Source: Deltaproteobacteria bacterium (lineage in GTDB: Bacteria > Myxococcota_A > UBA9160 > UBA4427). Taken from it: a DNA stretch of 64,000 nt. Every line of letters starts with the position of its first letter. Positions within the stretch are counted from its first letter, which is position 1. Of this stretch, positions 43,388 to 57,289 are shown piece after piece. Made by a program: the position numbers and the translations under genes. Location of the stretch: assembly GCA_029261855.1 (NCBI GenBank), contig JAJDAN010000013.1, positions 62,001 through 126,000 on the forward strand, given 5' to 3'. Below the pieces are notes generated by a model. That model saw only the letters and a program-made list of their open reading frames with translations, made no database searches and was not told the DNA's origin.

Positions 43388-44251
43388 ATGTCTGAGACCG
43401 ATTCCGAGACTGTTTCCGAGACTGCGGTCCTGCTCGACGGGCTGCGCTTCCCCGAAGGCCCCCGCTGGCATGACGGCCGACTCTGGTTCTCGGACATGCA
43501 CGACCGCAAGGTGATCGCTGTCGGTCTCGATGGGCGAACGGAGGTGGTGGTCGAGGTCGCGGGCCAGCCGTCCGGTCTCGGCTGGACGCCGGACGGCCGT
43601 CTGTTGGTGGTCTCCATGCTCGACCGTCGGCTGCTTCGGCTGGACGCCGAGGGTTTGAGCGAGGTCGCGGACCTGACGGCGCTCGCCTCGTTCCACTGCA
43701 ACGACATGGTGGTCGACGCCCAGGGCAGGGCCTACGTGGGAAACTTCGGCTTCGACCTGGACGGGGGTGCCGACCCGTGTTCGACGACCCTCGTCCTCGT
43801 GCACCCGGACGGACGCTGCCAGGTGGCGGCCGAGGATCTCCGCTTCCCCAACGGCTGCGTGATCACACCGGATGGGCGCACGCTGATCGTCGGCGAGTCG
43901 TTCGGCGCCTGTCTCACGGCCTTCGACATCGCGGACGACGGGACACTGTCCGGGCGGCGGGAATGGGCGCGGCTCGAGGCGGCGGTGCCCGACGGCATCT
44001 GTCTCGACGCCGAGGGCGGCATCTGGGTCGCTTCACCCGTCAGCGGTTGCGTGCTGCGGGTCCGCGAGGGCGGGCAGGTCACCCGCAAGATCGCCGTCGA
44101 CCACCAGGCGTTTGCCTGCATGCTCGGCGGACGCGACCGCCGCACGCTCTTCATCTGCACCGCGGCGGAGTCCAATCCCGACAAGACAGGCGACCGCCGC
44201 GGCCGCATCGAGACGGTGACCGTCGACGTACCCGGAACGGGGCTTCCCTGA
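43388..44251 (+). CDS. SMP-30/gluconolactonase/LRE family protein
   Basis: 287 residues; ATG after CCGGAGGAG. A six-bladed propeller lactonase: the metal Glu in LRFPEGPRWHDGRLWFSDM, Asn in FHCNDMVVDAQGRAYVGNFG, and RFPNGCVITPDGRTLIVGES, then VPDGICLDAEGGIWVASPVS with the Asp ligand. Likely hydrolyses a sugar or other lactone. The N-terminus has a small repeat (SET three times) from near-identical 12-bp units, outside the fold. Start is otherwise unambiguous. Confidence 0.92.
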   Translation: MSETDSETVSETAVLLDGLRFPEGPRWHDGRLWFSDMHDRKVIAVGLDGRTEVVVEVAGQPSGLGWTPDGRLLVVSMLDRRLLRLDAEGLSEVADLTALASFHCNDMVVDAQGRAYVGNFGFDLDGGADPCSTTLVLVHPDGRCQVAAEDLRFPNGCVITPDGRTLIVGESFGACLTAFDIADDGTLSGRREWARLEAAVPDGICLDAEGGIWVASPVSGCVLRVREGGQVTRKIAVDHQAFACMLGGRDRRTLFICTAAESNPDKTGDRRGRIETVTVDVPGTGLP

Positions 44252-44282
44252 ACCGCCCCTTCGCTCCCGGTCGCGCGACCCG

Positions 44283-44765
44283 TCAGCTGTAGATCAATCG
44301 GGTCAGGGTCTCCGCCACGCAGCCGGGCTTGGGCTCGCCTTCGATCTCGATGGTCACCCGCTGCTTGGTCTGGATCGTGGTCGGGTTCTTGAGCTCGGCC
44401 AACACCAGCTCGCGGCGCGCGCGGATGCGCGAGTTCACCTTGACGGGGCTCGGGAAGCGGACCTTGTCGAGCCCGTAGTTGACGCCCATCACCATGCCCG
44501 CGTAGGCCTTGGGGTCCATGCGGGGAACGCTGCCCCCGAGGTGGACCACCATCGACAGGGTGAGGAAGCCGTGGGCGATCGTCACCTTGTAGGGGGACAG
44601 CTGTGCCGACTTCTCGGGGTCGATGTGGATGAACTGGTGGTCGAGGGTGGCGTCGGCGAACTGGTTGATCTGGTCCTGCTTGACCTCGAACCATTCGCCC
44701 ACGCCTTCTTCCTTTCCGACCTGCTGCTGGAAGATCTCGAGTGCGGCTTCGGCGTTGCTTGCCAT
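44283..44765 (-). CDS. MaoC-like (R)-specific enoyl-CoA hydratase
   Basis: 160 residues; ATG 44765 after AAAGGA. A hotdog hydratase with the diagnostic INQFADATLDHQFIHIDPEK (Asp and His of the hydratase motif), VTIAHGFLTLSMVVHLGG and GVNYGLDKVRFPSPVKVNSR. Hydrates trans-2-enoyl-CoA to the R-3-hydroxyacyl-CoA; similar to mycobacterial HtdZ/Rv0130. Lies 22 bases after the amidohydrolase gene on the same strand, so one unit. Confidence 0.9.
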   Translation of the reverse strand: MASNAEAALEIFQQQVGKEEGVGEWFEVKQDQINQFADATLDHQFIHIDPEKSAQLSPYKVTIAHGFLTLSMVVHLGGSVPRMDPKAYAGMVMGVNYGLDKVRFPSPVKVNSRIRARRELVLAELKNPTTIQTKQRVTIEIEGEPKPGCVAETLTRLIYS

Positions 44766-44787
44766 GGGGTTTCCTTTTCGGACGGGG

Positions 44788-45876
44788 CTAGAGGTTGAAG
44801 AGGCGACGCGCGTTGTCGTGCAGGATCGCACGCTTCGTCGCTTCGTCCAGCTCCGGACGCTCGGCGATGGCCCGCACCGAATCCGGGAACTCGCAGTCCC
44901 AATGGGGGTAGTCCGACGCGTAGACGATCTTGTCCGCGCCGAGTGAGTCCGTCACGAAGCGCAGGCTTCGCTCCTCGGGTTCGCAGGAAAGCACGCAGCG
45001 CCCCTCGGCGAAGATCTCGCCGGGAGAGCGCGAGATCGGCATCTCGCCGCCGCGCTTCTCGAAGTGCTCGTCGAGGCGCTCGAGGTAGTAGGGCAGGAAG
45101 CCGCAGCCGGCCTCGAGCAGCGCGACGCGCAAGCGCGGGAAGCGTTCGAGCACGCCGCCGCACAGCACCGTCGTCAGCCCGAACAGGATGTCCATCGGGA
45201 AGCAGACCGTGTGCGCCATCGCATAGGCGTCGGTGAAGCGGTCCTCGGCGAAACGTCCGCCCCCTGCGTGAAAGGTGATGGGGACGTCCAGTTCCTCGGC
45301 CAGTTCGTAGATCGGGAAGAGCGCGGGGTCGTCCGGGTTCTTGCCGAGGACGTTGACGGGCAGGGTCAGGGAGACGCAGCCCAGCTCACGGACGGCGCGT
45401 CGACCCTCGGCGACGGTGTCGGGAATGGAGCGCAGGGGCAGGGCCGCGGTCGCCTTCAGACGGGACGGATCGGTCCCGCAGTAGTCGGCCATCCAGTCGT
45501 TGTAGGCCCGGCACAGCGCGGTCGACAGGTCCGGGTCTTCGGGCAACCACAGTGCCATGCCGAAGGTGCCGAACAACACGGCGGTACCGATGCCTTCGCG
45601 GTCCATGTCGACGAGTCGCGCCTTCGGGTCCACACCACCCTCGCGATGGAGAGAGGCCTCCTGGATCCCCTCCGGCGCCCAGGCGCCGCGGCCGGTACCC
45701 GGCGGCACGTGGATCCCCTCCAGCAGGTATCGCGTCGTTCCGCGCTCGTCTCGCACGAGCCGCGGGCGTCGGTCGACGAAGCGCGGGTCGAGATAGCGCT
45801 CCCAGATCCAGTCCGGTTCGAAGACGTGGCCGTCGGCGTCGATGACCGGGGGATCGATGACGGAGGGATCGCCCAT
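44788..45876 (-). CDS. Amidohydrolase family 2 protein (ACMSD-like)
   Basis: 362 residues; ATG 45876 after AGGAGACC. Metal-binding VIDADGHVFEPDWIWERYL (His near residue 17), VPITFHAGGGRF, LLEAGCGFLPYYLERLDEHF and IVYASDYPHWDCEFPDSVRA with the catalytic Asp. This group includes decarboxylases and hydrolases acting on aromatic or acyl compounds. With the MaoC gene downstream and the divergent phosphotransferase it forms a lipid- or aromatic-degrading neighbourhood. Longer readings upstream run through the divergent gene and are noise. Confidence 0.9.
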   Translation of the reverse strand: MGDPSVIDPPVIDADGHVFEPDWIWERYLDPRFVDRRPRLVRDERGTTRYLLEGIHVPPGTGRGAWAPEGIQEASLHREGGVDPKARLVDMDREGIGTAVLFGTFGMALWLPEDPDLSTALCRAYNDWMADYCGTDPSRLKATAALPLRSIPDTVAEGRRAVRELGCVSLTLPVNVLGKNPDDPALFPIYELAEELDVPITFHAGGGRFAEDRFTDAYAMAHTVCFPMDILFGLTTVLCGGVLERFPRLRVALLEAGCGFLPYYLERLDEHFEKRGGEMPISRSPGEIFAEGRCVLSCEPEERSLRFVTDSLGADKIVYASDYPHWDCEFPDSVRAIAERPELDEATKRAILHDNARRLFNL

Positions 45877-45926
45877 GGAGGTCTCCTCTGTGCTGCACCC
45901 GTGCGTCGGGGAGAAGGGTAACAAGG

Positions 45927-45961
45927 ATCCGGTTGACGCCGACGTGCAGACTGAACCGGAT
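45927..45961. promoter_or_regulatory. 8-bp inverted repeat around a TTGACG box between divergent genes
   Basis: atccggtt (45927-45934) and aaccggat (45954-45961) are perfect inverted copies 19 bases apart. The left copy overlaps TTGACG (45933-45938), a possible -35 for the phosphotransferase gene. No convincing -10 is seen. Confidence 0.35.
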
Positions 45962-46017
45962 TCGCGCGCTTGATCGTCCGCGGCCCGGGTGCGAATCTCG
46001 GCAGCTCGGAGGATCCC

Positions 46018-47097
46018 ATGCCCCAACCGCGCGGCCGAGATCTCGATGCGACGCGAGGCGCACTGCTCGATTGGTTCGCCTTGCGGCTTCCCGAGGCGTC
46101 GGGTCTCGCGATCGAGGGCCTGGGGGGCCCGTCCGCGACGGGCTTCTCGAGCGACACCCTGATGTTCGATCTCTCGTATCGCGTGGCGGCCGGCGACCGT
46201 TGCGAGCCCCTGGTCGTGCGGATCGAGCCCAAGGGTGGCTTCCCGGTCTTTCCCCGCTACGACGTCGCGCTGCAATTCGACGCCATGCGAGCCATGGCGG
46301 ACCGCGACGTGCCCGTGCCCCGCATGCGCTGGCTCGAACGCGACGAGGGCGTGCTCGGATCGCGCTTCTACGTCATGGACCGCATCCCGGGCCGGGTGCC
46401 GACGGATACCCCGCCCTATCACCAGGCGGGGTGGGTTTCGGAGCTGGCCGCCGAAGAGCGCGAGAAGCTGTGGTGGAGCGGTCTCGACGCCATGTGTCGG
46501 GTCCATCGGGTCGACCCCGACGACCCGGGGCTCGCCTTCCTTCCGCGACCGCCGTCCGGAAGCACGCCCATCGAGGCACAGCTCGACCTCTACGAGCACT
46601 TCCTCGACTGGGGCTGTGAGCGCGACCGCCTGCCGCAGGTGTTGAAGGCCCTCACCTGGCTTCGCACGAACATGCCGACCCACGAGCCCCTGGGTGTATG
46701 CTGGGGAGACTCCCGCCTCGCGAACCAGATCTTCGACGGTCTCGATTGTGCGGCGGTGATCGACTGGGAGATGGTCTTCGTCGGGAACCCGGTGGCGGAC
46801 CTGGCCTGGTGGATCACCCTCGATCGTTGCTTTACTCAGGGCATCGGGATTCCTCGGGCGGACGGCTTTCCGTCCGCGGCGCGGACTGTCGCGCGTTGGG
46901 AGGACCGGGTGGGTCGCAAGGCCGAGCACTTCGCCTACTACGAGGTCTTCGCGGCCTTCCGCTTCGCCATTATCATGGCCCGCATCGCCCGGCAGATGAA
47001 GCACTACGAGATCCTGCCCCGGGACCACGAGATGGAATACGACAACCTGGCGTCGGTGGTGCTCGTCGCGTTGCTCGAGGAAGTCGGTGCAGGCTGA
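46018..47097 (+). CDS. Aminoglycoside-phosphotransferase-fold protein (acyl-CoA dehydrogenase-associated type)
   Basis: 359 residues; ATG 46018 after CGGAGGA. Kinase-like fold with ATP-lobe features (GLGGPSATGFSSDTLMFDL, RIEPKGGFPVFPRYDVALQF) and catalytic LGVCWGDSRLANQIFDG followed by AAVIDWEMVFVGNPVADLAW. The usual H-G-D reads W-G-D here, with catalytic Asp and metal Asn kept. Relatives occur with fatty-acid genes (FadE36-like) and phosphorylate hydroxyacyl substrates in some organisms. Its 3' end overlaps the next gene by 11 bases. Confidence 0.88.
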   Translation: MPQPRGRDLDATRGALLDWFALRLPEASGLAIEGLGGPSATGFSSDTLMFDLSYRVAAGDRCEPLVVRIEPKGGFPVFPRYDVALQFDAMRAMADRDVPVPRMRWLERDEGVLGSRFYVMDRIPGRVPTDTPPYHQAGWVSELAAEEREKLWWSGLDAMCRVHRVDPDDPGLAFLPRPPSGSTPIEAQLDLYEHFLDWGCERDRLPQVLKALTWLRTNMPTHEPLGVCWGDSRLANQIFDGLDCAAVIDWEMVFVGNPVADLAWWITLDRCFTQGIGIPRADGFPSAARTVARWEDRVGRKAEHFAYYEVFAAFRFAIIMARIARQMKHYEILPRDHEMEYDNLASVVLVALLEEVGAG

Positions 47098-47443
47098 ACG
47101 CCGGCTTCGCTTCGGGGCCGCGGCTGCCTCGCTGCTGCTGTGCGGGGGCGTCGCTTGCGAGAAGGAGCCGGTCCGCTCCTTCGACTGCCCGCGCTCGGAA
47201 CAGGTGACCCACCTCGAAGGCGTCCACTACGAGGGGCTCGCATGCGATGACGCCATCGCGCGTGCGGAAGCCCGCCCGACCGCCGCCTACTATCGCAAGG
47301 CGTGCGAGCAACTGGCACCCCGGAAGGGTGTGCCGCCCCGGGTCGAGGACGCCTATGTGGCGAGCTGTCGGCCCGCCGCCGGGGAAGACGGCGGATCGCT
47401 GCTCGACATCGACGTCTGCTGCCCCGCGCTGGCCCGGGACTAG
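47087..47443 (+). CDS. Small cysteine-containing lipoprotein of unknown function
   Basis: 118 residues from GTG 47087 inside the previous gene. N-terminus QAERRLRFGAAAASLLLCGG then VACEKE, a lipobox-like ending. The mature part has several Cys (FDCPRSEQ, GLACDD, YRKACEQL, ASCRPA, DVCCPAL) suggesting disulfides. I do not recognise it. Coupled to the phosphotransferase gene. Confidence 0.6.
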   Translation: MQAERRLRFGAAAASLLLCGGVACEKEPVRSFDCPRSEQVTHLEGVHYEGLACDDAIARAEARPTAAYYRKACEQLAPRKGVPPRVEDAYVASCRPAAGEDGGSLLDIDVCCPALARD

Positions 47444-47505
47444 CCCTGATCCGCAAGGTTCAGCGGAAGCCCAGCGCGCTGTACCACGACAATGACGGAT
47501 TGGGG

Positions 47506-52820
<5,315 letters not shown>

Positions 52821-52978
52821 AAGGCGATCCCCTGCGGGCCCCCCGAATGCCCACAGGATCGCGATGAACACGATCCCGCCTGGCGCCCGTTCGGCCTCGA
52901 GTCTGTTTTTGGGCCGCCTCTGGAGGGTCGGCGGCCGGGATGGACAGGGACGGCGGGGAATCTAGCCCGCTCGTGGGC
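52821..52978. other. Intergenic region upstream of purL
   Basis: 158 bases that should carry the purL-purB promoter. It contains a short hairpin agccc/gggct (52964-52979) overlapping the stop of the upstream gene. I see no PurR-like palindrome or purine riboswitch features. Confidence 0.4.
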
Positions 52979-53839
52979 TCAGCGCAGCCAGCCGGGCTGG
53001 CAGCCCGCGAGACGACATTCGGTCACGATCCCGTCGCGGAGGTAGGCGCGCTTCTTCTGCTCGTCGCGTTGCGCGGCGTCCAGCTGCTCGGGGAGTCCAC
53101 CGCAGGCGAGGGAGTCGGAACGGCAGCCACGTCGTTTCATGCGTTCGAGGATCTGCCGGCTCTTTCTTTCCGCCTGGGCGAGCTCCTGCTCGGCCTTGCG
53201 GTAGCGCGGCCCCCAGGTGGCGCGACCCTGCTCGAACTCGCGCGCGGCCCGGGCCTGGTCGTCGCGCAGGCCCCGCAGGCGGTCCCGGCGCATGTCGCGT
53301 CGCGATCGGATGTCGCGATCGCTGTCGTCCGCGTCCGCGAGGCTTGCCGGCGCGTTGCCGGTCTCGCGTTCGAATTCCGCGTGCGCGTCCTCGGCGCACT
53401 TCGCGAACGCCGGATAATCGGGGAAACGACCGCGGGCCCACCGCCGCTGGCAGGCGGTGTTCAGCCGCTCGGCGACGGATCCCATGGGCGCGTCCGCCAG
53501 CAGGTCCCGAACGGCGAAGACCGCGCGGGTGCTGTCCGCCAGGCAGGTGTCGAAGGCAGCGCCGCGCGGGGCGAAGCGCGACTCGCAGTGCCTGCGAACC
53601 CCGGTCAGGGCAGACTCGATGTCGAGGGGATCCGGGTACGTCTCGGATCCCCTCGAGGCGTCGCTGGGCGATGCCTTGCGGCTCAGGACTTCGGCGCCGG
53701 GCGGAAGGCTCGCGCCACTGCCCGCGAAGCCGACGCTGCCGTCGGCCCGCCGATAGCGGATCAGCTCGCCCGCCGGCACCGAGGTGCTCGTGAGGGCCGT
53801 CCCGACCAGGACGCAGAGAACGAGTGCGCGGCCACGCAT
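52979..53839 (-). CDS. Secreted cysteine-rich protein with DUF4124-like N-terminus
   Basis: 286 residues. Signal peptide GRALVLCVLVGTALTSTSVPA, then ELIRYRRADGSVGFAGSGAS, which resembles DUF4124 domains. Four to six Cys follow (RRHCESRF, FDTCLADS, NTACQRRW, AKCAEDAH) and a long charged helix (residues ~180-270; ARAAREFEQGRATWGPRYRK) with coiled-coil character, ending CGGLPEQL and CRLAGCQPGW. Unknown function. It follows the caspase-like lipoprotein gene by 47 bases on the same strand. Confidence 0.75.
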   Translation of the reverse strand: MRGRALVLCVLVGTALTSTSVPAGELIRYRRADGSVGFAGSGASLPPGAEVLSRKASPSDASRGSETYPDPLDIESALTGVRRHCESRFAPRGAAFDTCLADSTRAVFAVRDLLADAPMGSVAERLNTACQRRWARGRFPDYPAFAKCAEDAHAEFERETGNAPASLADADDSDRDIRSRRDMRRDRLRGLRDDQARAAREFEQGRATWGPRYRKAEQELAQAERKSRQILERMKRRGCRSDSLACGGLPEQLDAAQRDEQKKRAYLRDGIVTECRLAGCQPGWLR

Positions 53840-53886
53840 GTCCCTGCATCGACCGGTCCTGCAGGGCCCTGAAGTCCGGCCGCGAG

Positions 53887-55248
53887 TCAGTCCGCCGGGA
53901 CGAAGAGGAAGTCGCCTCCGGCGTGATTCGAGTCTCGGATGTTCGCGTATTCCGGCGTCTGGCTCGCGCCCGTCACCCGCTGCTGGATGCGCGCGAAGAG
54001 GGCGTTGCCGCCCAGGACCTCCCTGTTCTCGGACAGGGCCGCGAGGAACGCGCCGGTGAAGACCGAGTGCTCTCCGTCCGTACCGTCCTGCACCGGCTCG
54101 AGTCCGCCCGAGGTCAGCACGACCCGAGCGCGTAGCTTCGCGAGCTTGTCGCGCGCCGCGGGGTCGTTGCGTTCGAGGCCGGCTTCCCGGCGGTCTCCCG
54201 ACGTGAAGCAGCTGTCGGCCACCACCAGCACGTGTTTCGCCTTCATGTCGCGCAGGGTTGCGGCGAGGTCGTCGTTCGCGAGGCCTTCGCTCGGGTCGTC
54301 GCCCATGGCTTCGACGGGAATCCAGTAGCAGCGGCCCAGCTCGGCGCTCACGGTTCCGTGGCCGGACCAGTAGAGAAGGAAGTTGTCGTCCGGACGCAGG
54401 TCGCGTTGATATCGGTCGAGCGCTCCCAGCAGTGCCGATAGGCTGGGGTCCCGCAGGAGCGTGACCTCGAAGCCGTAGCGCTTCGCGAGCAGGGACGAGA
54501 CCGCGGCGGCGTCGTCGTCTGCCGTGGCGACACCGGGCAGGTAGGTGTAGTCGGCGCTGCCGACAACGAGCGCGCGATAGCGTCCGTAGCGACTCTTCTC
54601 GCTGGCGACTGGAACTCGCGGCCGTTGCGGTTCGGGTGTCGGGGGCAGGTTGGGAATCGCCGCCACCTCGGCGATCACCGGCGTCTCGGGTTCCGGCTTG
54701 TGGGCCTCGCGTGCGGAGAGGATGTGCCACGCGTCGGCCTGGGCGTCGAACCAGGTGACGTCGGCGGGGATCAGCGACTCGAAGCGAAGCTCGTTCCGAT
54801 CTCCCCGGGTCCTCAGCCGCAGGACACCGCCGTCGAGAGAAAGCTTGCAGCTTCGCCAGACCACCTCGTCTCCATCGAGCAGGGGCCGCCGGCAGCGGTA
54901 GCGGGTCGGCCCGCTCTGGTGGATGTCCGACGCGACCAGTGTGCCGTGACGCTCGTTCGGCCCGAGCCCGGTCTGCAGGTACATGCGGCCGCGCTCGATC
55001 TGCACGGTCCGCGGGACACCGTCTCCGTCCCACAGTTCCGCCTGGCGTCTCGCTTCTTCATCGTTCGCCAGGACGGCTTCTTCGTGCTGGATCTTCCACA
55101 GCCCGTCGATGGGGAGTCGTTCGCTCGCCCGGGTCGTATAGACGTCGGGGAGAGGCGGAGGCGGAGCGTCGCTCGCGCAGCCGACGGCGGCTGCCGTCGC
55201 GCACGAGAGCACGATCATGAGGATCCTTCGCGCTTCCGGGGATCCCAC
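53887..55248 (-). CDS. Caspase-like (peptidase C14) lipoprotein
   Basis: About 453 residues from GTG 55248, which supplies a positively charged signal start (EARRIL) before a lipobox AAAVGCASD. ATG 55218 has a better ribosome-binding site (AAGGA) but an uncharged n-region. The N-terminal half (~25-215) is a strand-rich domain of unknown family (QTGLGPNERHGTLVASDIHQ). The caspase domain starts YRALVVGSADYTYLPGV, catalytic His ~297 in LYWSGHGTVS and Cys ~346 in VADSCFTSGDRR. Both catalytic residues are present. Divergent from a secreted ankyrin protein and followed by a Cys-rich secreted protein. Differs from the caspase lipoprotein at 11551 in N-terminal domain. Confidence 0.8.
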   Translation of the reverse strand: MGSPEARRILMIVLSCATAAAVGCASDAPPPPLPDVYTTRASERLPIDGLWKIQHEEAVLANDEEARRQAELWDGDGVPRTVQIERGRMYLQTGLGPNERHGTLVASDIHQSGPTRYRCRRPLLDGDEVVWRSCKLSLDGGVLRLRTRGDRNELRFESLIPADVTWFDAQADAWHILSAREAHKPEPETPVIAEVAAIPNLPPTPEPQRPRVPVASEKSRYGRYRALVVGSADYTYLPGVATADDDAAAVSSLLAKRYGFEVTLLRDPSLSALLGALDRYQRDLRPDDNFLLYWSGHGTVSAELGRCYWIPVEAMGDDPSEGLANDDLAATLRDMKAKHVLVVADSCFTSGDRREAGLERNDPAARDKLAKLRARVVLTSGGLEPVQDGTDGEHSVFTGAFLAALSENREVLGGNALFARIQQRVTGASQTPEYANIRDSNHAGGDFLFVPAD

Positions 55249-55385
55249 CCGTGCAGCAGGCGCGTTCAACGGAGGCGGTCTCCGGTCAAGGGGGGCGGTC
55301 TAACGTAACGCTCCGACTTGCCAGCGCAATCGCGAGCGCCCTGATCTATCGTCGGCCGCTTGCAGGGGGCCATGTCGAAAGGGCC

Positions 55386-56330
55386 ATGAGGATGCGGGTT
55401 CGTCTCGAGTCGTGGTGCGTGCTGGTTCTGGCCCTGGGGCTGGGGCAGGTTGGGCTGGCCTGCGCGCAGGCCGAACCCCCGGCGCCGGACGCACTGCACC
55501 GGGCCGTCGAGGAGGAAGACCTCGGCCTGGTGCGCGAACTGCTCGCGGAGGGGGTGCCCGTCGATGCCCGCGACGCCCAGGGCGATACGGCGCTTCTGGT
55601 GGCGGCGCGATTCGGTTTCTGGCCCGTGCAGCGCGAGCTGCTGAAGGCGGGAGCCGACGCCGGCGCCACCGACGCGACTGGCCGGACCCCTCTGCATTGG
55701 GCGGTCTGGGGAGACAACAGCGTGCGCGGGCCGCTGCTGTTGCTCGAGCACGGTGCGGACCCGAATGCGCGGGACGCGGAAGGCCGGACGCCCATCCACG
55801 GCGAGCTCAACCGCAAGAACATGAGCTTGTTGATCGCGCATGGAGCCGATCTGATGGCCCGGGACGACGCCGGCCGAACGCCGCTCCATACCACCACGGG
55901 CTACGGTCGAGGCGGTGCGATGGTCGTCCTGGCGGAGCGCGGCGCGGATGGCAACGCCACGGACGGTGGCGGGCAGACCCCGCTGCACGTGGCCGCCTTG
56001 CAGGAGAGCACGGCACTGGCTCCGGTGTTGATCGGCGCTGGAGCCGACATCGACGCTCAGGACGCAGAGGGGCGCACGGCTCTGCACATCGCGGCGAAGT
56101 CCGGGCGTCGAGCCGTCGTGTTACAGCTGCTCGAGCTCGGGATCGATCGCGACCTGCTCGACGCGGAGGGTCGAAACGCCGAGCAGGTGGCCATCGAGGC
56201 GGGCAACAAGGTCAACAGCAAGGCGCTCTACAAGACCTCTGCCGCCTATCGCGACAGCGTGGCGGAGCAGGCGCGCAAGCGCGCGGAGTACGTGCGCAAG
56301 CGCCAGGAAGAGAAGCAGGCGTCGGAGTAG
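55386..56330 (+). CDS. Secreted ankyrin-repeat protein
   Basis: 314 residues from ATG 55386. Signal peptide MRMRVRLESWCVLVLALGLG with AQA as likely cleavage site. About seven ankyrin repeats follow, recognisable by G-x-T-P/A-L-H and L-L-x-x-G-A-D: GDTALLVAARFGFWPVQREL, GRTPLHWAVWGD, GADPNARDAEGRTPIHG, DAGRTPLHTTTGYG, GGQTPLHVAALQ, EGRTALHIAAKSG. The C-terminus is a charged helix (EQARKRAEYVRKRQEEKQAS). Ankyrins bind proteins; in the periplasm it could be a partner or inhibitor of the divergent caspase-like lipoprotein. Confidence 0.88.
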   Translation: MRMRVRLESWCVLVLALGLGQVGLACAQAEPPAPDALHRAVEEEDLGLVRELLAEGVPVDARDAQGDTALLVAARFGFWPVQRELLKAGADAGATDATGRTPLHWAVWGDNSVRGPLLLLEHGADPNARDAEGRTPIHGELNRKNMSLLIAHGADLMARDDAGRTPLHTTTGYGRGGAMVVLAERGADGNATDGGGQTPLHVAALQESTALAPVLIGAGADIDAQDAEGRTALHIAAKSGRRAVVLQLLELGIDRDLLDAEGRNAEQVAIEAGNKVNSKALYKTSAAYRDSVAEQARKRAEYVRKRQEEKQASE

Positions 56331-56335
56331 CCGGA

Positions 56336-57289
56336 ATGCGCGCGGTTCGTTGTCGCGAAGGTCGCATCGAGGTCGCCGACGTCGCTGCACCGACGGGGGA
56401 AGGCGTCCGGGTCCGGGTCCGATCGGCGGGGATCTGCGGATCGGACCTGCACATGATCGACGGCGGCTGGCCCCTCGCCGACACCCCGGGCCACGAGATC
56501 GCCGGTGAGCTCGCCGACGGGCGGGCCGTGGCCATCGAGCCGATCGTTGCCTGCGGGGTCTGTGCGGCCTGCCAGCGGGGCGAGTACAACCTGTGTCCGA
56601 CGCAGCTGGCGGACTTCATCGGGATCGGTCGCAACGGGGGCATGGCCGAAGAGCTCGTGGTTCCGTCGTCGTGCCTCGTGATGCTGGCGCCCGGCGTCTC
56701 CGCCGCCGACGCGTGCCTCGTCGAGCCGCTGGCGGTCGCCGTACACGGACTGCGCATGGCGCAGGTGGGACCCGGAAAGCGGGTCGCGGTGATCGGGGGT
56801 GGCAGCATCGGGTTGTGCGCCGTGGCTGCGGCTGGCGCGACGGGCGCGGAGGTCTCGCTGGCAGCGCGCTATGACGCCCAGCTGTCCGCCGGCGAGCGGC
56901 TGGGGGCTCGCGCTCTCGACCCGGCGGCTCTCGACGCGCTCTTCGACGTCGTCGTCGATTGCGCGGGGTCTGCGAGCGCACTCGAGCAAGCCTGTCAGAT
57001 CGCCCGTCCCGGAGCGGACCTCGTGCTACTGGCCAGCTACTGGGACGGTTTCTCGCCACCCGGAATGGCCCTGTCGACCAAGGAGATCCGGATCCTTCCT
57101 TCCTTCATGTACCGCCGCTACCCGGACGGCGGCCGGGACGTCGACGCTGCCGCAGCGCTGCTCGCGACGCGTCCGGAAATCGCGCGGATCCTGATCACCC
57201 ACCGGCTCCCGCTCGACGCGGCCGCCGAGGCGTTCGCGATCGCACGCGACCGTCAGAGCGGTGCGATCAAGGTGGTGCTCAGCCCCTGA
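56336..57289 (+). CDS. Zinc-dependent alcohol dehydrogenase family protein
   Basis: 317 residues, 5 bases after the ankyrin gene. Medium-chain dehydrogenase: catalytic zinc ligands in SAGICGSDLHMIDGGWP and TPGHEIAGELADGRAVAIEP; structural-zinc cysteines CGVCAACQRGEYNLC; Rossmann motif VAVIGGGSIGLCAVAAAGA. Oxidises a secondary alcohol, sugar alcohol or similar with NAD(P). The tail overlaps the convergent hydrolase gene by 11 bases. Confidence 0.9.
   Translation: MRAVRCREGRIEVADVAAPTGEGVRVRVRSAGICGSDLHMIDGGWPLADTPGHEIAGELADGRAVAIEPIVACGVCAACQRGEYNLCPTQLADFIGIGRNGGMAEELVVPSSCLVMLAPGVSAADACLVEPLAVAVHGLRMAQVGPGKRVAVIGGGSIGLCAVAAAGATGAEVSLAARYDAQLSAGERLGARALDPAALDALFDVVVDCAGSASALEQACQIARPGADLVLLASYWDGFSPPGMALSTKEIRILPSFMYRRYPDGGRDVDAAAALLATRPEIARILITHRLPLDAAAEAFAIARDRQSGAIKVVLSP

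Noticed and set aside
46690-46740. W-G-D in place of H-G-D in the phosphotransferase-like protein
   Set aside because: The catalytic Asp and the metal Asn are retained, and this position varies in the fatty-acid-linked branch; too weak for a separate finding.
45877-47028. Upstream in-frame extension of the amidohydrolase
   Set aside because: It reads antisense through the phosphotransferase gene. The conserved D-x-D-G-H start and a good ribosome-binding site fix ATG 45876.
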